Source: Mariniblastus sp964414815 (GTDB lineage Bacteria > Planctomycetota > Planctomycetia > Pirellulales > Pirellulaceae). Taken from it: a stretch of DNA of 64,000 nucleotides. The DNA is taken from positions 49,490 to 113,489 of the forward strand of contig CAYPXY010000011.1 of assembly GCA_964414815.1 (NCBI GenBank), read 5' to 3'. Below the pieces are notes generated by a model that did no database searches, had not been told where the DNA came from, and saw only the letters and a list, made by a program, of their open reading frames with translations. The position numbers and the translations under genes are program-made. Positions 50,725 to 59,767 of the stretch are shown here, in pieces; the first letter of the stretch is position 1; each line of letters starts with the position of its first letter.

Positions 50725-51245
50725 GAATCATGCTCCATTTCGCCGAACAACATCATCTGTTCCTCGGCAGGTTCAACGTCGTCGTAAGTTTCCAGTCGTC
50801 CATCGGCTCGGATGTGTTGTACTTCGGTGCCCTGTTCATGCAGCACGCGGGCGACCAGTCGGTGCCGATGGCAGACCAGTGGATCTTCTTCGCTGCACAT
50901 AATCGCGACGCGGTAATTTTGAATTCCCTGTTTCAGTCGGGCGATCCCCTGCCGAAAGAAATCGGCTTCGGCGACGCGGAAATAGAGAACGTGTCCTTCG
51001 TCATCCAGAAATCCATCGCCCGGTGGGCGACCTCCTAGCTGGTCTCCCATGAACAAATACTGAATCGACTGTCCTGCCAACATCGACGACAGAACGTCTC
51101 GATTAAATTGCGGGCTGTACCGCGAAAACGGCTGCGAGCGGACGTCTGCCAGCACCTCGATCGAATGACGCTTGAGCAATTCGACGAAACGCTCTTCATC
51201 GTGATTTGAATGACCGATGGTGTACAGCACGGGAGAATCGGACAT
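50664..51245 (-). CDS. DUF488 family protein, longer paralogue
   Basis: 193 residues from the ATG at 51245 (MSDSPVLYTIGHSNH); a longer frame to 51317 adds 24 unlikely residues overlapping the recQ promoter region. The family motifs are TIGHSNHDEERF, DVRSQPFSRYSPQFN and AIMCSEEDPLVCHRHRL. GQSIQYLFMGDQLGGRP is the typical middle segment. It is the first gene of the leftward trio DUF488-DUF488-dual OB. The region upstream (51246-51398) is shared with recQ. Confidence 0.87.
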   Translation of the reverse strand: MSDSPVLYTIGHSNHDEERFVELLKRHSIEVLADVRSQPFSRYSPQFNRDVLSSMLAGQSIQYLFMGDQLGGRPPGDGFLDDEGHVLYFRVAEADFFRQGIARLKQGIQNYRVAIMCSEEDPLVCHRHRLVARVLHEQGTEVQHIRADGRLETYDDVEPAEEQMMLFGEMEHDSWKSLLSVLPKHLPPNSSES

Positions 51246-51398
51246 AATAGGATTACAGAAATGGGGACTTGGGAATCCTGGGGCGGCTTGATCGCCACGA
51301 AAGAGTACAGAGGTCACAAAATTTTATCGCGTCTGGTCTTTGTGTCCTCTGTGCTCTTTGTGGCAGAAAAAAATGATGTACCAAAAAAAGGAGTAAGT

Positions 51399-53648
51399 AT
51401 GAACGATCCACTTGCATCCAATTCGGGCTTCGGAAATCGGGAACCTGCGGTCACGGCATCCGATTCGGATCATTCCAGTATATTGCGGCAAGTCTTGAAG
51501 CAGTACTGGGGCTACGATCAGTTTTTGCCCAACCAGCTCGAAGCCATGCAGTGCGCAATGCAGGGCGAGGATTCGCTGGTGGTTCTGCCGACGGGAGGCG
51601 GAAAATCGTTGTGTTTTCAGGTGCCCGCCCTGTGCCGCAGTGGTATGGCGGTGGTGGTCTCACCGCTGATCGCGTTGATGAAAGATCAGGTCGATGCACT
51701 CGTTTCGTGTGGTGTACCGGCCGCCGCCATTCACAGCGGTCTTGCCGCCGACAGTAAACGGGAGGTCGCTCACCGCATCGAAAATGGCGAGTTGAAGCTG
51801 TTGTACGTATCGCCCGAACGATTGCTGGTGCCCGAAACGCTGGATTATCTCAGCCGTCAGTCCATCAGTTTCTTTGCGATCGACGAGGCCCACTGCATCA
51901 GTGCATGGGGACACGATTTTCGCCCGGAGTATCGCGGGCTATCGGTGCTTCGCGAGCGATTTCCAAACGCGAGCATCCACGCATTTACAGCAACCGCCAC
52001 GAAACCAGTACGCGAAGAAATCGTTTCGAGTCTGGGCCTGCGACTGCCCCATGAGATCGTCGGTAGTTTTCATCGGCCGAACTTGAACTATCGGGTTTCC
52101 CGCCGCGAGCGGCCCGTCAATCAGATCGTGTCCATTCTGGATCGATACCGTGGCCAGTCGGGTTTGATCTATTGCATCACGCGAGCCGAGACGGAGCAAC
52201 TCAGTCAGACTCTGAAGGGGTTGGGCTACTCGTGCGAGGCCTATCACGCCGGGTTGCCGGACTCGCTGCGGAACCAACGACAGGAAGATTTCTCTCACGA
52301 CCGCATCGATACGATCGTGGCAACGATTGCGTTTGGAATGGGGATCGACAAATCGAACGTTCGTTTTGTGGTTCATGCGGGGATGCCAAAATCGCTGGCG
52401 AACTATCAACAGGAAACCGGTCGCGCGGGGCGGGACGGTTTACCCGCTGAATGCTGGTTGCTGTACTCTTCGCAGGACGGGGCGCTCTGGCGACGGACGA
52501 TGCAGGATGGACCTCAAGCGGCCCGTGAGTCGGGAGAAGCCGCGTTGCGTGCGATGTATGAGTACTGCGTCGCAACGGAGTGCCGCCATCGACGTTTGCT
52601 GAATCATTTTGGCGAAGCCTTCGAGTTGTCGTCCTGTCATGCATGTGATATCTGTCTCGGACAGTTGGAACAAGTTGAGGACCCGATGATTATCGGACAG
52701 AAAATTCTTTCCTGTGTCGTGCGGGTCAATCAGCGATTTGGTGCGACGTATATTACTCAGGTACTGCACGGATCGATGGAGCAGCGTATTTTGCAGAACG
52801 GGCATCAAAATCTCAGCACTCATGGATTGTTGCGGGAGTTTCGCAAGGGGGACATTCGAGACTGGATCTCGCAACTTGAGACGCAAGGGTATCTGGAGAA
52901 GGTCTCGATGAATGAGTATGAAGTTCTGCAGGTCACCGACAAAGGCCGAGAACTGCTGAAGGGGAATCGCATCCCAACGCTGATCCGCGCGGCGAGTCAA
53001 ACGGTTCGGACAACTCCCGCGTCGACGGTGGATTCGCTCGAAGGAGTGGACCTCGGGTTGTTCGAAGCGTTGCGTCATTGGCGCCGCTCCGTTGCCGACC
53101 AGCGGTCCGTTCCGGCGTTTACTATTTTCAGCGATGCCACACTTCGCGATCTTTCGCGTCGGCGGCCAACGTCGCTCGAGCGTCTTCGCGATGTCCATGG
53201 CGTAGGCGACAAGAAGATCGCAGATTTCGGAGCTGAGTTGATTCCGATGATTGCGGAGTACTGTGCCCAACATGGACTTGCCGGTAACCAGATGCCAGCA
53301 GCGATTTTACCGGCAACGGTTTCCGGCGGTTCCATCTCAAAAAACGCTTTCGAAGCCTTTCCGCTGTTCGAACAGCTCAAACCGATGGCAGAAATCGCCG
53401 CCGAGTTGAAGCGAGCGGAATCGACGGTTTGGAGTTACTTGCAAGCCTATCTCAGAATTCGCAAGGTGACAGAGCCCGAACCCTGGCTGACGGCCGATCA
53501 GTTCGGTTCGATCCAGAAGGTGGTCGAATATGCCGGAATGGAGAAACTGAAACCCATTTACGAGGCACTGCACGGTGGTCTGAGCTATGACCTGATCCGA
53601 ACGGCGGTTACTATTCTTCAGAATCGAGAATTGCGTGTGCTAGAATAA
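51399..53648 (+). CDS. recQ: ATP-dependent DNA helicase RecQ
   Basis: 749 residues from the ATG at 51399, chosen for the strong AAGGAG site 5-7 bases upstream; a longer in-frame extension at 51210 overlaps the divergent DUF488 gene. Helicase core: VVLPTGGGKSLCFQ (Walker A), FAIDEAHCISAWGHDFRPEY (DEAH), QETGRAGRDGLP (motif VI). The RQC zinc ligands lie in ATECRHRRLL and SSCHACDICLG. An HRDC domain (RSVPAFTIFSDATLRDLS, VHGVGDKKIADFG) and a C-terminal helix-turn-helix domain (KPMAEIAAELKRAESTVW) follow. It unwinds recombination and replication intermediates. Confidence 0.95.
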   Translation: MNDPLASNSGFGNREPAVTASDSDHSSILRQVLKQYWGYDQFLPNQLEAMQCAMQGEDSLVVLPTGGGKSLCFQVPALCRSGMAVVVSPLIALMKDQVDALVSCGVPAAAIHSGLAADSKREVAHRIENGELKLLYVSPERLLVPETLDYLSRQSISFFAIDEAHCISAWGHDFRPEYRGLSVLRERFPNASIHAFTATATKPVREEIVSSLGLRLPHEIVGSFHRPNLNYRVSRRERPVNQIVSILDRYRGQSGLIYCITRAETEQLSQTLKGLGYSCEAYHAGLPDSLRNQRQEDFSHDRIDTIVATIAFGMGIDKSNVRFVVHAGMPKSLANYQQETGRAGRDGLPAECWLLYSSQDGALWRRTMQDGPQAARESGEAALRAMYEYCVATECRHRRLLNHFGEAFELSSCHACDICLGQLEQVEDPMIIGQKILSCVVRVNQRFGATYITQVLHGSMEQRILQNGHQNLSTHGLLREFRKGDIRDWISQLETQGYLEKVSMNEYEVLQVTDKGRELLKGNRIPTLIRAASQTVRTTPASTVDSLEGVDLGLFEALRHWRRSVADQRSVPAFTIFSDATLRDLSRRRPTSLERLRDVHGVGDKKIADFGAELIPMIAEYCAQHGLAGNQMPAAILPATVSGGSISKNAFEAFPLFEQLKPMAEIAAELKRAESTVWSYLQAYLRIRKVTEPEPWLTADQFGSIQKVVEYAGMEKLKPIYEALHGGLSYDLIRTAVTILQNRELRVLE

Positions 53649-53656
53649 CTAGCTTC

Positions 53657-55264
53657 TTACAACGGTTGCTTTCGAATTTCTTCGCCAATCATTGCAACGT
53701 GAATTCGCCAGTGCTGGTCGTCGGTTTCGGGGAAGTCGGATCGCCAGTGGACACCGCGGGACTCTTCGCGGAAGAGGGCGGATTGGGTCATCAGGTCTCC
53801 AATGGTCAGCAGGTTCTGCAGTTCCCAGCCTTCGCGACTCTCGAATTGCTGATCGAACACATAGCTCTTCCAGCCGCGGATCGTTTCCAGCGCCCCGCGC
53901 ATTTGAGATGCCTCGCGGCGAACGCCAACGGCTCTCCACATCAGTGACTTCAATGAGTTCCGGATGTCATTGAGGTCCAGATAAAGTGGATGAAATGCGA
54001 TTTGCTGCGAAATCGGCTCAACCACATACTTGTCGTCCATCCGCAACGCCGCTTGAGAGGCTCCAGCACCCGCCGTAACTCCGTAAACCAATCCTTCCAG
54101 CAGGCTATTGGAGGCCAGTCGGTTCGCACCGTGCAGACCGCTGCTGGTCACTTCTCCGGCGGCCCAGAGTCCGGGCATGCTGGTTTGGCCTTCGGCATCG
54201 ACAGTGATCCCGCCAACCATGTAGTGAGCTCCGGGACGAACCGGAATTGGATCGGTGGCGATGTCGAGCCCAAATTCCGCGACGGCCTGACGGATGCCCG
54301 GGAACCTCCGACGGATATATTCGTGGTCGAGATGCTTGAGCGACAGAAACACAGATGATGTGTTGGTCTTTTCCATCTGGCTGACAATCGCCAGCGACAC
54401 CACATCGCGCGGCGCCAGCTCCATCCGAGAGTCGTAGTCCTGCATAAACCGGTAGCCGCGATGGTCAATCAGCCATGCCCCATCGCCCCGAACGGCTTCG
54501 GAAACCAGACTTCGGCTACTACCGGCGATGTACAGTACGGTTGGATGAAACTGCATGAATTCCATATCGCGCAGCTCGACTCCGGCTCGCCAAGCCATCG
54601 CCAACCCGTCGCCGGTGGCCACCTTGGGATTGGTGGTCTCGCGATAGATTTGACCGGCTCCCCCCGTGCAAAGAATGGTTTGTTTGCTCCAGATCAAAAC
54701 GTACTCCGAGCCGATATGAATCATTGCACCGCGACACGATTCGTCTTGGGTCAGCAAATCGAGCGCGAATGCGTTTTCGATGATCGTGATATTGGGCTGC
54801 GATTTTGCCTTTTCGATGATGGCTCGCATGATCTCCGCACCGGTGGCGTCGCCGCGTGCGTGCAGGATTCGGTTGTGGCTGTGGCCGCCTTCGCGTCCGA
54901 GCAGAATCTCGGTTTGCTGGCGATCAAATTCAGTCCCGATATCAATCAGTTCACGAATTCGTTCAGGGGCCTGGTTGATGACGGAATCGACCACCTTCTC
55001 ATCGCATAGATTCGCTCCGGCGATCAGGGTGTCGCGAATATGAAATTCCGTTTTGTCTTCCGGATCCAATACGGCGGCGATGCCTCCTTGGGCGTAGTTG
55101 CTGTTGGATTGTTGCAGTTTGCCTTTGATGACGACAATGACGTGCAATGACGGATCCACTTCGAGTGCTGCCCGAAGCCCGGCAAGTCCACCTCCGATAA
55201 TCAGTACGTCGGCAAACTGGTGATGGGATTTCTTAGGATGAAAGTTGACGAGGTAGCGAGGCAT
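53657..55264 (-). CDS. nadB: L-aspartate oxidase
   Basis: FAD enzyme that makes iminoaspartate for NAD synthesis; 535 residues. The dinucleotide fold is ADVLIIGGGLAGLRAALE (about 18-36). Substrate and FAD motifs include NSNYAQGGIAAVLDPED, GREGGHSHNRILHARGDATG, FMQFHPTVLYIAG and HYMVGGITVDAEGQTSMPGLWAAGE. The C-terminal helical domain (MRGALETIRGW) is present. It is convergent with recQ, 8 bp between stop codons. Neither nadA nor nadC is beside it. Confidence 0.96.
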   Translation of the reverse strand: MPRYLVNFHPKKSHHQFADVLIIGGGLAGLRAALEVDPSLHVIVVIKGKLQQSNSNYAQGGIAAVLDPEDKTEFHIRDTLIAGANLCDEKVVDSVINQAPERIRELIDIGTEFDRQQTEILLGREGGHSHNRILHARGDATGAEIMRAIIEKAKSQPNITIIENAFALDLLTQDESCRGAMIHIGSEYVLIWSKQTILCTGGAGQIYRETTNPKVATGDGLAMAWRAGVELRDMEFMQFHPTVLYIAGSSRSLVSEAVRGDGAWLIDHRGYRFMQDYDSRMELAPRDVVSLAIVSQMEKTNTSSVFLSLKHLDHEYIRRRFPGIRQAVAEFGLDIATDPIPVRPGAHYMVGGITVDAEGQTSMPGLWAAGEVTSSGLHGANRLASNSLLEGLVYGVTAGAGASQAALRMDDKYVVEPISQQIAFHPLYLDLNDIRNSLKSLMWRAVGVRREASQMRGALETIRGWKSYVFDQQFESREGWELQNLLTIGDLMTQSALFREESRGVHWRSDFPETDDQHWRIHVAMIGEEIRKQPL

Positions 55265-55271
55265 TGAGGGA

Positions 55272-55285
55272 GGGATGAGGGATGA
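55272..55285. repeat. Heptamer array (GGGATGA)2 before nadB
   Basis: Two perfect 7-bp units 7 bp before the nadB ATG, the same unit as upstream of ispF and astB. A partial GAGG follows on both sides. Confidence 0.85.
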
Positions 55286-55330
55286 GGCGTGTCAGTCAAG
55301 TCGTAAGAACGGTTTTGTAGCTCAAGAGTT

Positions 55331-55876
55331 TTATTCAAAGATCTCTTTAACATCGACTCTGAAGCCTGATACAACGTCATTCAGGTCAAGCTGAGCATCG
55401 TCATCAAGCGTTGTGATATCAGTCACAGAGCGGTAGCAAGTCACCGTTTTTCGTCGCGGATCAATAATGATGACGACCGAAGTTCCGGCATCGAGCCATT
55501 TCTTCGTTTTTTCTTCTACTTCCGACCAAGGGTCGCTCGGCGAAACCACCTCGGCGGCGAGATCGGGCGCGCCAGGAAAAAAGCCACTTCTTTTCAAGAT
55601 ACTCTTGAGTTTCTCATTGCTCACATAGGAAGTATCCGGTGCAATAACCGTTTTTTCTGAAAGCTTAAATCCGGTTTCGGCAGCATAGACACGACCAAGT
55701 TTGTGGCTCTTAACGTGCTGTGCCAGCAACATGGTGAGATTGGCAGCTATATTTCCGTGCTCATGTCCGGCTGGATTCATTTTCCTAAGCTCTCCATCAA
55801 TGAGATCGTAACGAAATCCGTCCTCCTTCATCATGAGGAGTTCATCAGCGGTTGTTGATTTGGTCGTTGTGCTCAT
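55331..55876 (-). CDS. Uma2-type (DUF820) putative restriction-like nuclease
   Basis: 181 residues of the Uma2/DUF820 group with a PD-(D/E)XK-like core: DGFRYDLIDGELRKMNPAG (first conserved region), VIAPDTSYVS (catalytic Asp), PDLAAEVVSPSDPWSEVEEK and the Lys in KTKKWLDAGTSVV. Uma2 proteins are abundant in cyanobacteria and planctomycetes, often linked to mobile elements; biological role unclear. It sits 6 bp after the giant DUF4175-like gene, last of that operon. Confidence 0.85.
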   Translation of the reverse strand: MSTTTKSTTADELLMMKEDGFRYDLIDGELRKMNPAGHEHGNIAANLTMLLAQHVKSHKLGRVYAAETGFKLSEKTVIAPDTSYVSNEKLKSILKRSGFFPGAPDLAAEVVSPSDPWSEVEEKTKKWLDAGTSVVIIIDPRRKTVTCYRSVTDITTLDDDAQLDLNDVVSGFRVDVKEIFE

Positions 55877-55882
55877 GACATG

Positions 55883-58800
55883 TCAATCACGGTTTTTGTT
55901 CAGGTCACGCAATGTCGCTTTGAAGTCGGGGGCGAACTCGGGCGGGGGCTCGATGACGGTGGAGTCCTGACTGAGGCCTTCGATATTTTGCTTGGCTTGC
56001 CGGATGGCGCGGCGATCGGAACTGGGGCGGAAGTCGAGGCTGCGAAGCATCTGATCATAGCGTCGCTTGGCCGCCGCGTCACCCGCTGCGGCAGCCTGTT
56101 TCATCTCTTGCCAGCGTTTCAAAAACTGATCCAGATCATCCTGGGTCCAGTTCATCTGCTCCAGCAATTTGGGATCGGGATTGTATTGCTGTTCAGACAG
56201 CTTTTTCAGAATCATGTCCGTTGCTTTTTTGGAATGTTCGAGATTGAGCTGATCTCGGGCGGTTTCTAATTCAGCACCTGACTCCTGACCGGGTTGGCCG
56301 GGATTGCCGGTTGGATTCTCAGTACTGCTTGAGCGAGAAGGGCTTGATTGTTTGGCTTGGCCTTCTGACTGGGACCGTGAATCCGACTGGGAGGGCGACT
56401 GAGAATTCGAATTCGACTCAGAGTCGGATTGAGACTGTGAATTGGACTGAGAATCCGATTGAGAATTCGAATCCGACTGCGATTGCGAGTCCGATTGCGA
56501 CTGCGGGTCAGACTGGGACTGCGAGTCCGATTGAGATTTCGAGTCCGATTGCGACTGAGATTCCGAGGAAGGTTTCTGATCGGACTGGTCGTTCGATTGA
56601 TTGTCGCTCTTCTGCTGATCCTGATTGCCAGACTGCGAATCGTCCGACTTTTGATCGCCTGATTTTTGATCGCCTGATTTTTGATCGCCCGATTTTTGAT
56701 CGCCCGATTTTTGATCGCCCGATTTCTGATCGCCCGATTTCTGATCGCCCGATTTCTGGTCACCTGATTTCTGATCACCTGATTTCTGATCGCCCGAATT
56801 TGAGTCTCCCGACTTCTGGTCACCCGATTTCTGATCGCCGGAACTCGGGTCGCTCGACTTGGAGTTGCCTGATTGCGAGTCATTTGATTTCGAATCACTT
56901 GGCTTCGAGTCGCTGGACTGGTTGCTATTCGGCTTCGAGTCGCCGGATTGTGGGCTGTCCGATTGAGGCGATTGACTGGCTGAGGCATTGTCCGAAGACT
57001 GGCTTTGCGAACCGCCTTGATTATTTTTGCGGTTCGGGTCTTCCGAAGCCTCTGTTGTTTGATCTTGATCACCTGCCGACTGTCCCGTTGATTCTGAGGT
57101 GTTATTTTTTGTATCTTTTTTCACAGAATCGTTTCCGGAAGAGGAGTCTGATTGCGATTCCTTAGGATTGACCGCATCCCTTTGGTCACCCGAATCATTT
57201 TGGTTTCTCGAATCACCTTGATTGCCGGTGGCAGCCTCGTTGTTACCGTCTTTTGGGGCATCGCCGGAACCAGAGGAGTCGGAGTTTTTACCTGGTTGAC
57301 CGCCTTCTTGCGGAACGTTTTGAGAATCTTTCTTCGCATTTTGCGAATCACTCCCACCTTGCGACTGTGGGTCGCTCGACTGCATATCGCTCGACGAATC
57401 GTCTTGAGATTGTCCTTGCTCAGGGTTATTGAGCAGCTCGTCGAGTTTTCTCATCTGCTCGGCCGGGGTGGCGTCTTTGCCAAGCGGTTGGTTGCTTTGG
57501 CTTCCGTCCGCATTCGGGCTATCTGACTGGGAATCACTTGCGTTGTCAGACGGTTGTCCACCGTTTTGCGGATTGCGCTGTTGCGAGGGAGAGTTGCCCG
57601 TTTGATTTCCCGACCCGTTACCGGACATGTCGTTGGCATCGTTCTGACCCGATGGATTGGAGTCCGACGACTGACCGGAATTCGATGTGCCGGACGGATT
57701 GGATTGGTTTGAGCCTTCGCTGCCGCCTCCTTGTTCCGAAGATTGTTCCTGCTGCTGAGTGTCCTGAGGTGGGGTGTCATCCTGCTGCTGTCCACCCGAT
57801 TTCGAGGATGGCTGCGCATCGTCTCCTTGCGGGTCGCCTCCCGATTCGTTGCCCGATTGCGAGTCCCGATTCTGTTTCTGATCATCCGTCTTTTGCTGAG
57901 GATCTTGGCCCTGATTTCCGTCCTGCTTAGGTTGATCCTGTTCCGATTGCGAAGGGTCATTCGATTTTTGCTCGCTGGGATTGGCATCGCGACCGGTGTT
58001 GTTCTGATTGTCTTTTGGTTGCTGATTGGGGTCCTTTGCGTCCTGTTGATCTTTCGCGTCGTTGCGTTGAGGATCGTTTTGCGGTTGAGAATCTTCGTTG
58101 GTTTGGGATGGGTTTTGCTGTGGATCGGCGGCAACGATATTGATCGTGAAATTATCGCTGCGGGAGATGTTTGGATCCGCAATAGGTGACTCGCCGGATG
58201 TCATGCGGTTGTCTGCCGCAGTAACATAGAACATCGCCTTGTCGCCTCTTTTCAGGCCGGACCGCGATGGCTCAAGCCGATACTGGGCCTTCACTCGCTG
58301 CAATTTGTTAAGCGGTTGCAGCTCCAGTTCCTGCTGGAAGAGAGTAAAGCCCTGATGATTGAGCACCAACTTGACCGCTGCGATTTCGTAGTCGAGGTCA
58401 TTGGCTTCGACATCAATCAGCAGTGTCCCATTTTCGGGGAGATGAATCTCGGTTTGGGTGGGTTGCAGCACACGAATTTCGGGCGCGAAATCAGGAGTCA
58501 CCTTGATCGGGTACACATTGGGGCGTTGGTTTCGAACTCCGTCATCGCTGATGAACCGAAGCTGATAGTGCGTGGCCAGCGATTTGTCTCGCGATGGATT
58601 GAGCAGTGCCCAAAAACTGGCTTTGGCTTTCTGCCCATCCTTCGTCATCTGGATGGACTGAACCGTTTTGTATTGATGGCTGCGGTTGACGGATCCAGCC
58701 TCAATCTCGTGCAGCAAATCGAGGTAAGCTTCGCCAATGGGCATATTGGCAATGGCATCAACGACCACTTTTGTTCCTTCCACAGCGTCGATCTCACCCT

Positions 58801-59755
58801 GTCCCATTTGCGTTTGCATGGGCAGTCGTGTGTATTTCGGCGGATGGTAGGTTACCGCTTCTACCGCAATGGTGGGGTTGGACTGAACGGTGACGTTGTA
58901 GACCGGCGATTCCCCATCGAGTGCCACAATTTGGTAGACCAGTGATTGCCGAATCCCGCCTTCCTGCTGGCCAATCATGACGCGATAGCGGCCCGGGACC
59001 CCCTCGGCTTCCATCGGAACAAGCTGGTTGCGAATTTGTCCGTCGGCGGAGGAGTACAGTAACTGTACATCGTCGGGATGGTGTTTCCCGCGAACGACGG
59101 CGCTGATTTCAAGCGAATCGCCGAAGAAAATCCGAGTATCGCCAGGTTGAACGTCCGAGATTTTCACGCGCGCCGGATGCGAGATTTTGGCAGCCGGAAA
59201 CAAGACCCTGGCAAACGATTGGAGTGGGTCTTTCGGAGAAATAAACTTGTAGCAAACCGCAAACAGCGTCAATCCTACTAGAATGAATCCCCACCGGATC
59301 AGTTTGGATCGGTCGACCGTCGCATCCGCAGGAACGGTGGCCAGATTTTCAGCCGCCTGTCTAGAGACCGCGTGGAAAACGGCTGGATTGATTTCATCTT
59401 CCCGTTTTCGCAACAACACATAGTTGAGCAAGCTATTTTTGAAGCTGGGCTTGGCCTGTTCAATCATTTGCGCGGCATACTGCGGATTGATTTTCTTGAA
59501 CAGCAGTGGCGCGATTGCAACCCCCGCATAAATCAGTATGGAGGCAATCATGGTTCCCAGACAGATCCACCGTCCGGCAGGTGTCAGTGGTGAGATCCAG
59601 CCATCCCACAACGCCGCCAAGATGAGAATCGTCAATGCAATCACGAGACAGGTCAGCCCGCCGCTGATCAGGTCCGTTGATTTGACCTGCCGCCGAACTA
59701 CTTCCAGTTGTTGGTTGACGTAGGTCGTTACTTTGGTGGAGGATTGAGTTGACAT
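55883..59755 (-). CDS. DUF4175-like giant membrane protein, low-complexity domain
   Basis: 1290 residues. The N terminus has three predicted helices (about 31-51, 61-85, 152-172), followed by beta-rich extracytoplasmic segments (about 185-500), DUF4175-like by layout (KIMPGxxG-type repeats were not all found). From about residue 540 to 1150 it is an extreme Ser/Gln/Asp/Asn-rich region, including ten back-to-back SGDQK units encoded by a 15-bp array at 56648-56797. The last 130 residues return to helical sequence (ELETARDQLNLEHSKKATDM, WTQDDLDQFLKRWQEM). It lies in the sigma/anti-sigma operon. An envelope or adhesive role is plausible. Confidence 0.78.
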   Translation of the reverse strand: MSTQSSTKVTTYVNQQLEVVRRQVKSTDLISGGLTCLVIALTILILAALWDGWISPLTPAGRWICLGTMIASILIYAGVAIAPLLFKKINPQYAAQMIEQAKPSFKNSLLNYVLLRKREDEINPAVFHAVSRQAAENLATVPADATVDRSKLIRWGFILVGLTLFAVCYKFISPKDPLQSFARVLFPAAKISHPARVKISDVQPGDTRIFFGDSLEISAVVRGKHHPDDVQLLYSSADGQIRNQLVPMEAEGVPGRYRVMIGQQEGGIRQSLVYQIVALDGESPVYNVTVQSNPTIAVEAVTYHPPKYTRLPMQTQMGQGEIDAVEGTKVVVDAIANMPIGEAYLDLLHEIEAGSVNRSHQYKTVQSIQMTKDGQKAKASFWALLNPSRDKSLATHYQLRFISDDGVRNQRPNVYPIKVTPDFAPEIRVLQPTQTEIHLPENGTLLIDVEANDLDYEIAAVKLVLNHQGFTLFQQELELQPLNKLQRVKAQYRLEPSRSGLKRGDKAMFYVTAADNRMTSGESPIADPNISRSDNFTINIVAADPQQNPSQTNEDSQPQNDPQRNDAKDQQDAKDPNQQPKDNQNNTGRDANPSEQKSNDPSQSEQDQPKQDGNQGQDPQQKTDDQKQNRDSQSGNESGGDPQGDDAQPSSKSGGQQQDDTPPQDTQQQEQSSEQGGGSEGSNQSNPSGTSNSGQSSDSNPSGQNDANDMSGNGSGNQTGNSPSQQRNPQNGGQPSDNASDSQSDSPNADGSQSNQPLGKDATPAEQMRKLDELLNNPEQGQSQDDSSSDMQSSDPQSQGGSDSQNAKKDSQNVPQEGGQPGKNSDSSGSGDAPKDGNNEAATGNQGDSRNQNDSGDQRDAVNPKESQSDSSSGNDSVKKDTKNNTSESTGQSAGDQDQTTEASEDPNRKNNQGGSQSQSSDNASASQSPQSDSPQSGDSKPNSNQSSDSKPSDSKSNDSQSGNSKSSDPSSGDQKSGDQKSGDSNSGDQKSGDQKSGDQKSGDQKSGDQKSGDQKSGDQKSGDQKSGDQKSGDQKSDDSQSGNQDQQKSDNQSNDQSDQKPSSESQSQSDSKSQSDSQSQSDPQSQSDSQSQSDSNSQSDSQSNSQSQSDSESNSNSQSPSQSDSRSQSEGQAKQSSPSRSSSTENPTGNPGQPGQESGAELETARDQLNLEHSKKATDMILKKLSEQQYNPDPKLLEQMNWTQDDLDQFLKRWQEMKQAAAAGDAAAKRRYDQMLRSLDFRPSSDRRAIRQAKQNIEGLSQDSTVIEPPPEFAPDFKATLRDLNKNRD
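56648..56842 (-). repeat. 15-bp tandem array encoding SGDQK
   Basis: Thirteen 15-bp units in frame: ten uninterrupted SGDQK units (56648-56797), then SGDSN and two more SGDQK. Unit differences are mostly silent third-base changes, so purifying selection on the peptide or recent duplication with drift is implied. Copy number is likely variable. Confidence 0.93.
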
Positions 59756-59767
59756 GAGAATACTATT

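Noticed and set aside
51210..51398. 63-codon N-terminal extension of RecQ
   Set aside because: It overlaps the divergent DUF488 gene start and has no RecQ-like sequence; a strong AAGGAG site lies just before the ATG at 51399.
56266..57072. 268-codon Arg/Asn-rich frame within the giant gene
   Set aside because: It is a shadow of the low-complexity repeat on the same strand in another frame; composition is an artefact of the 15-bp array.
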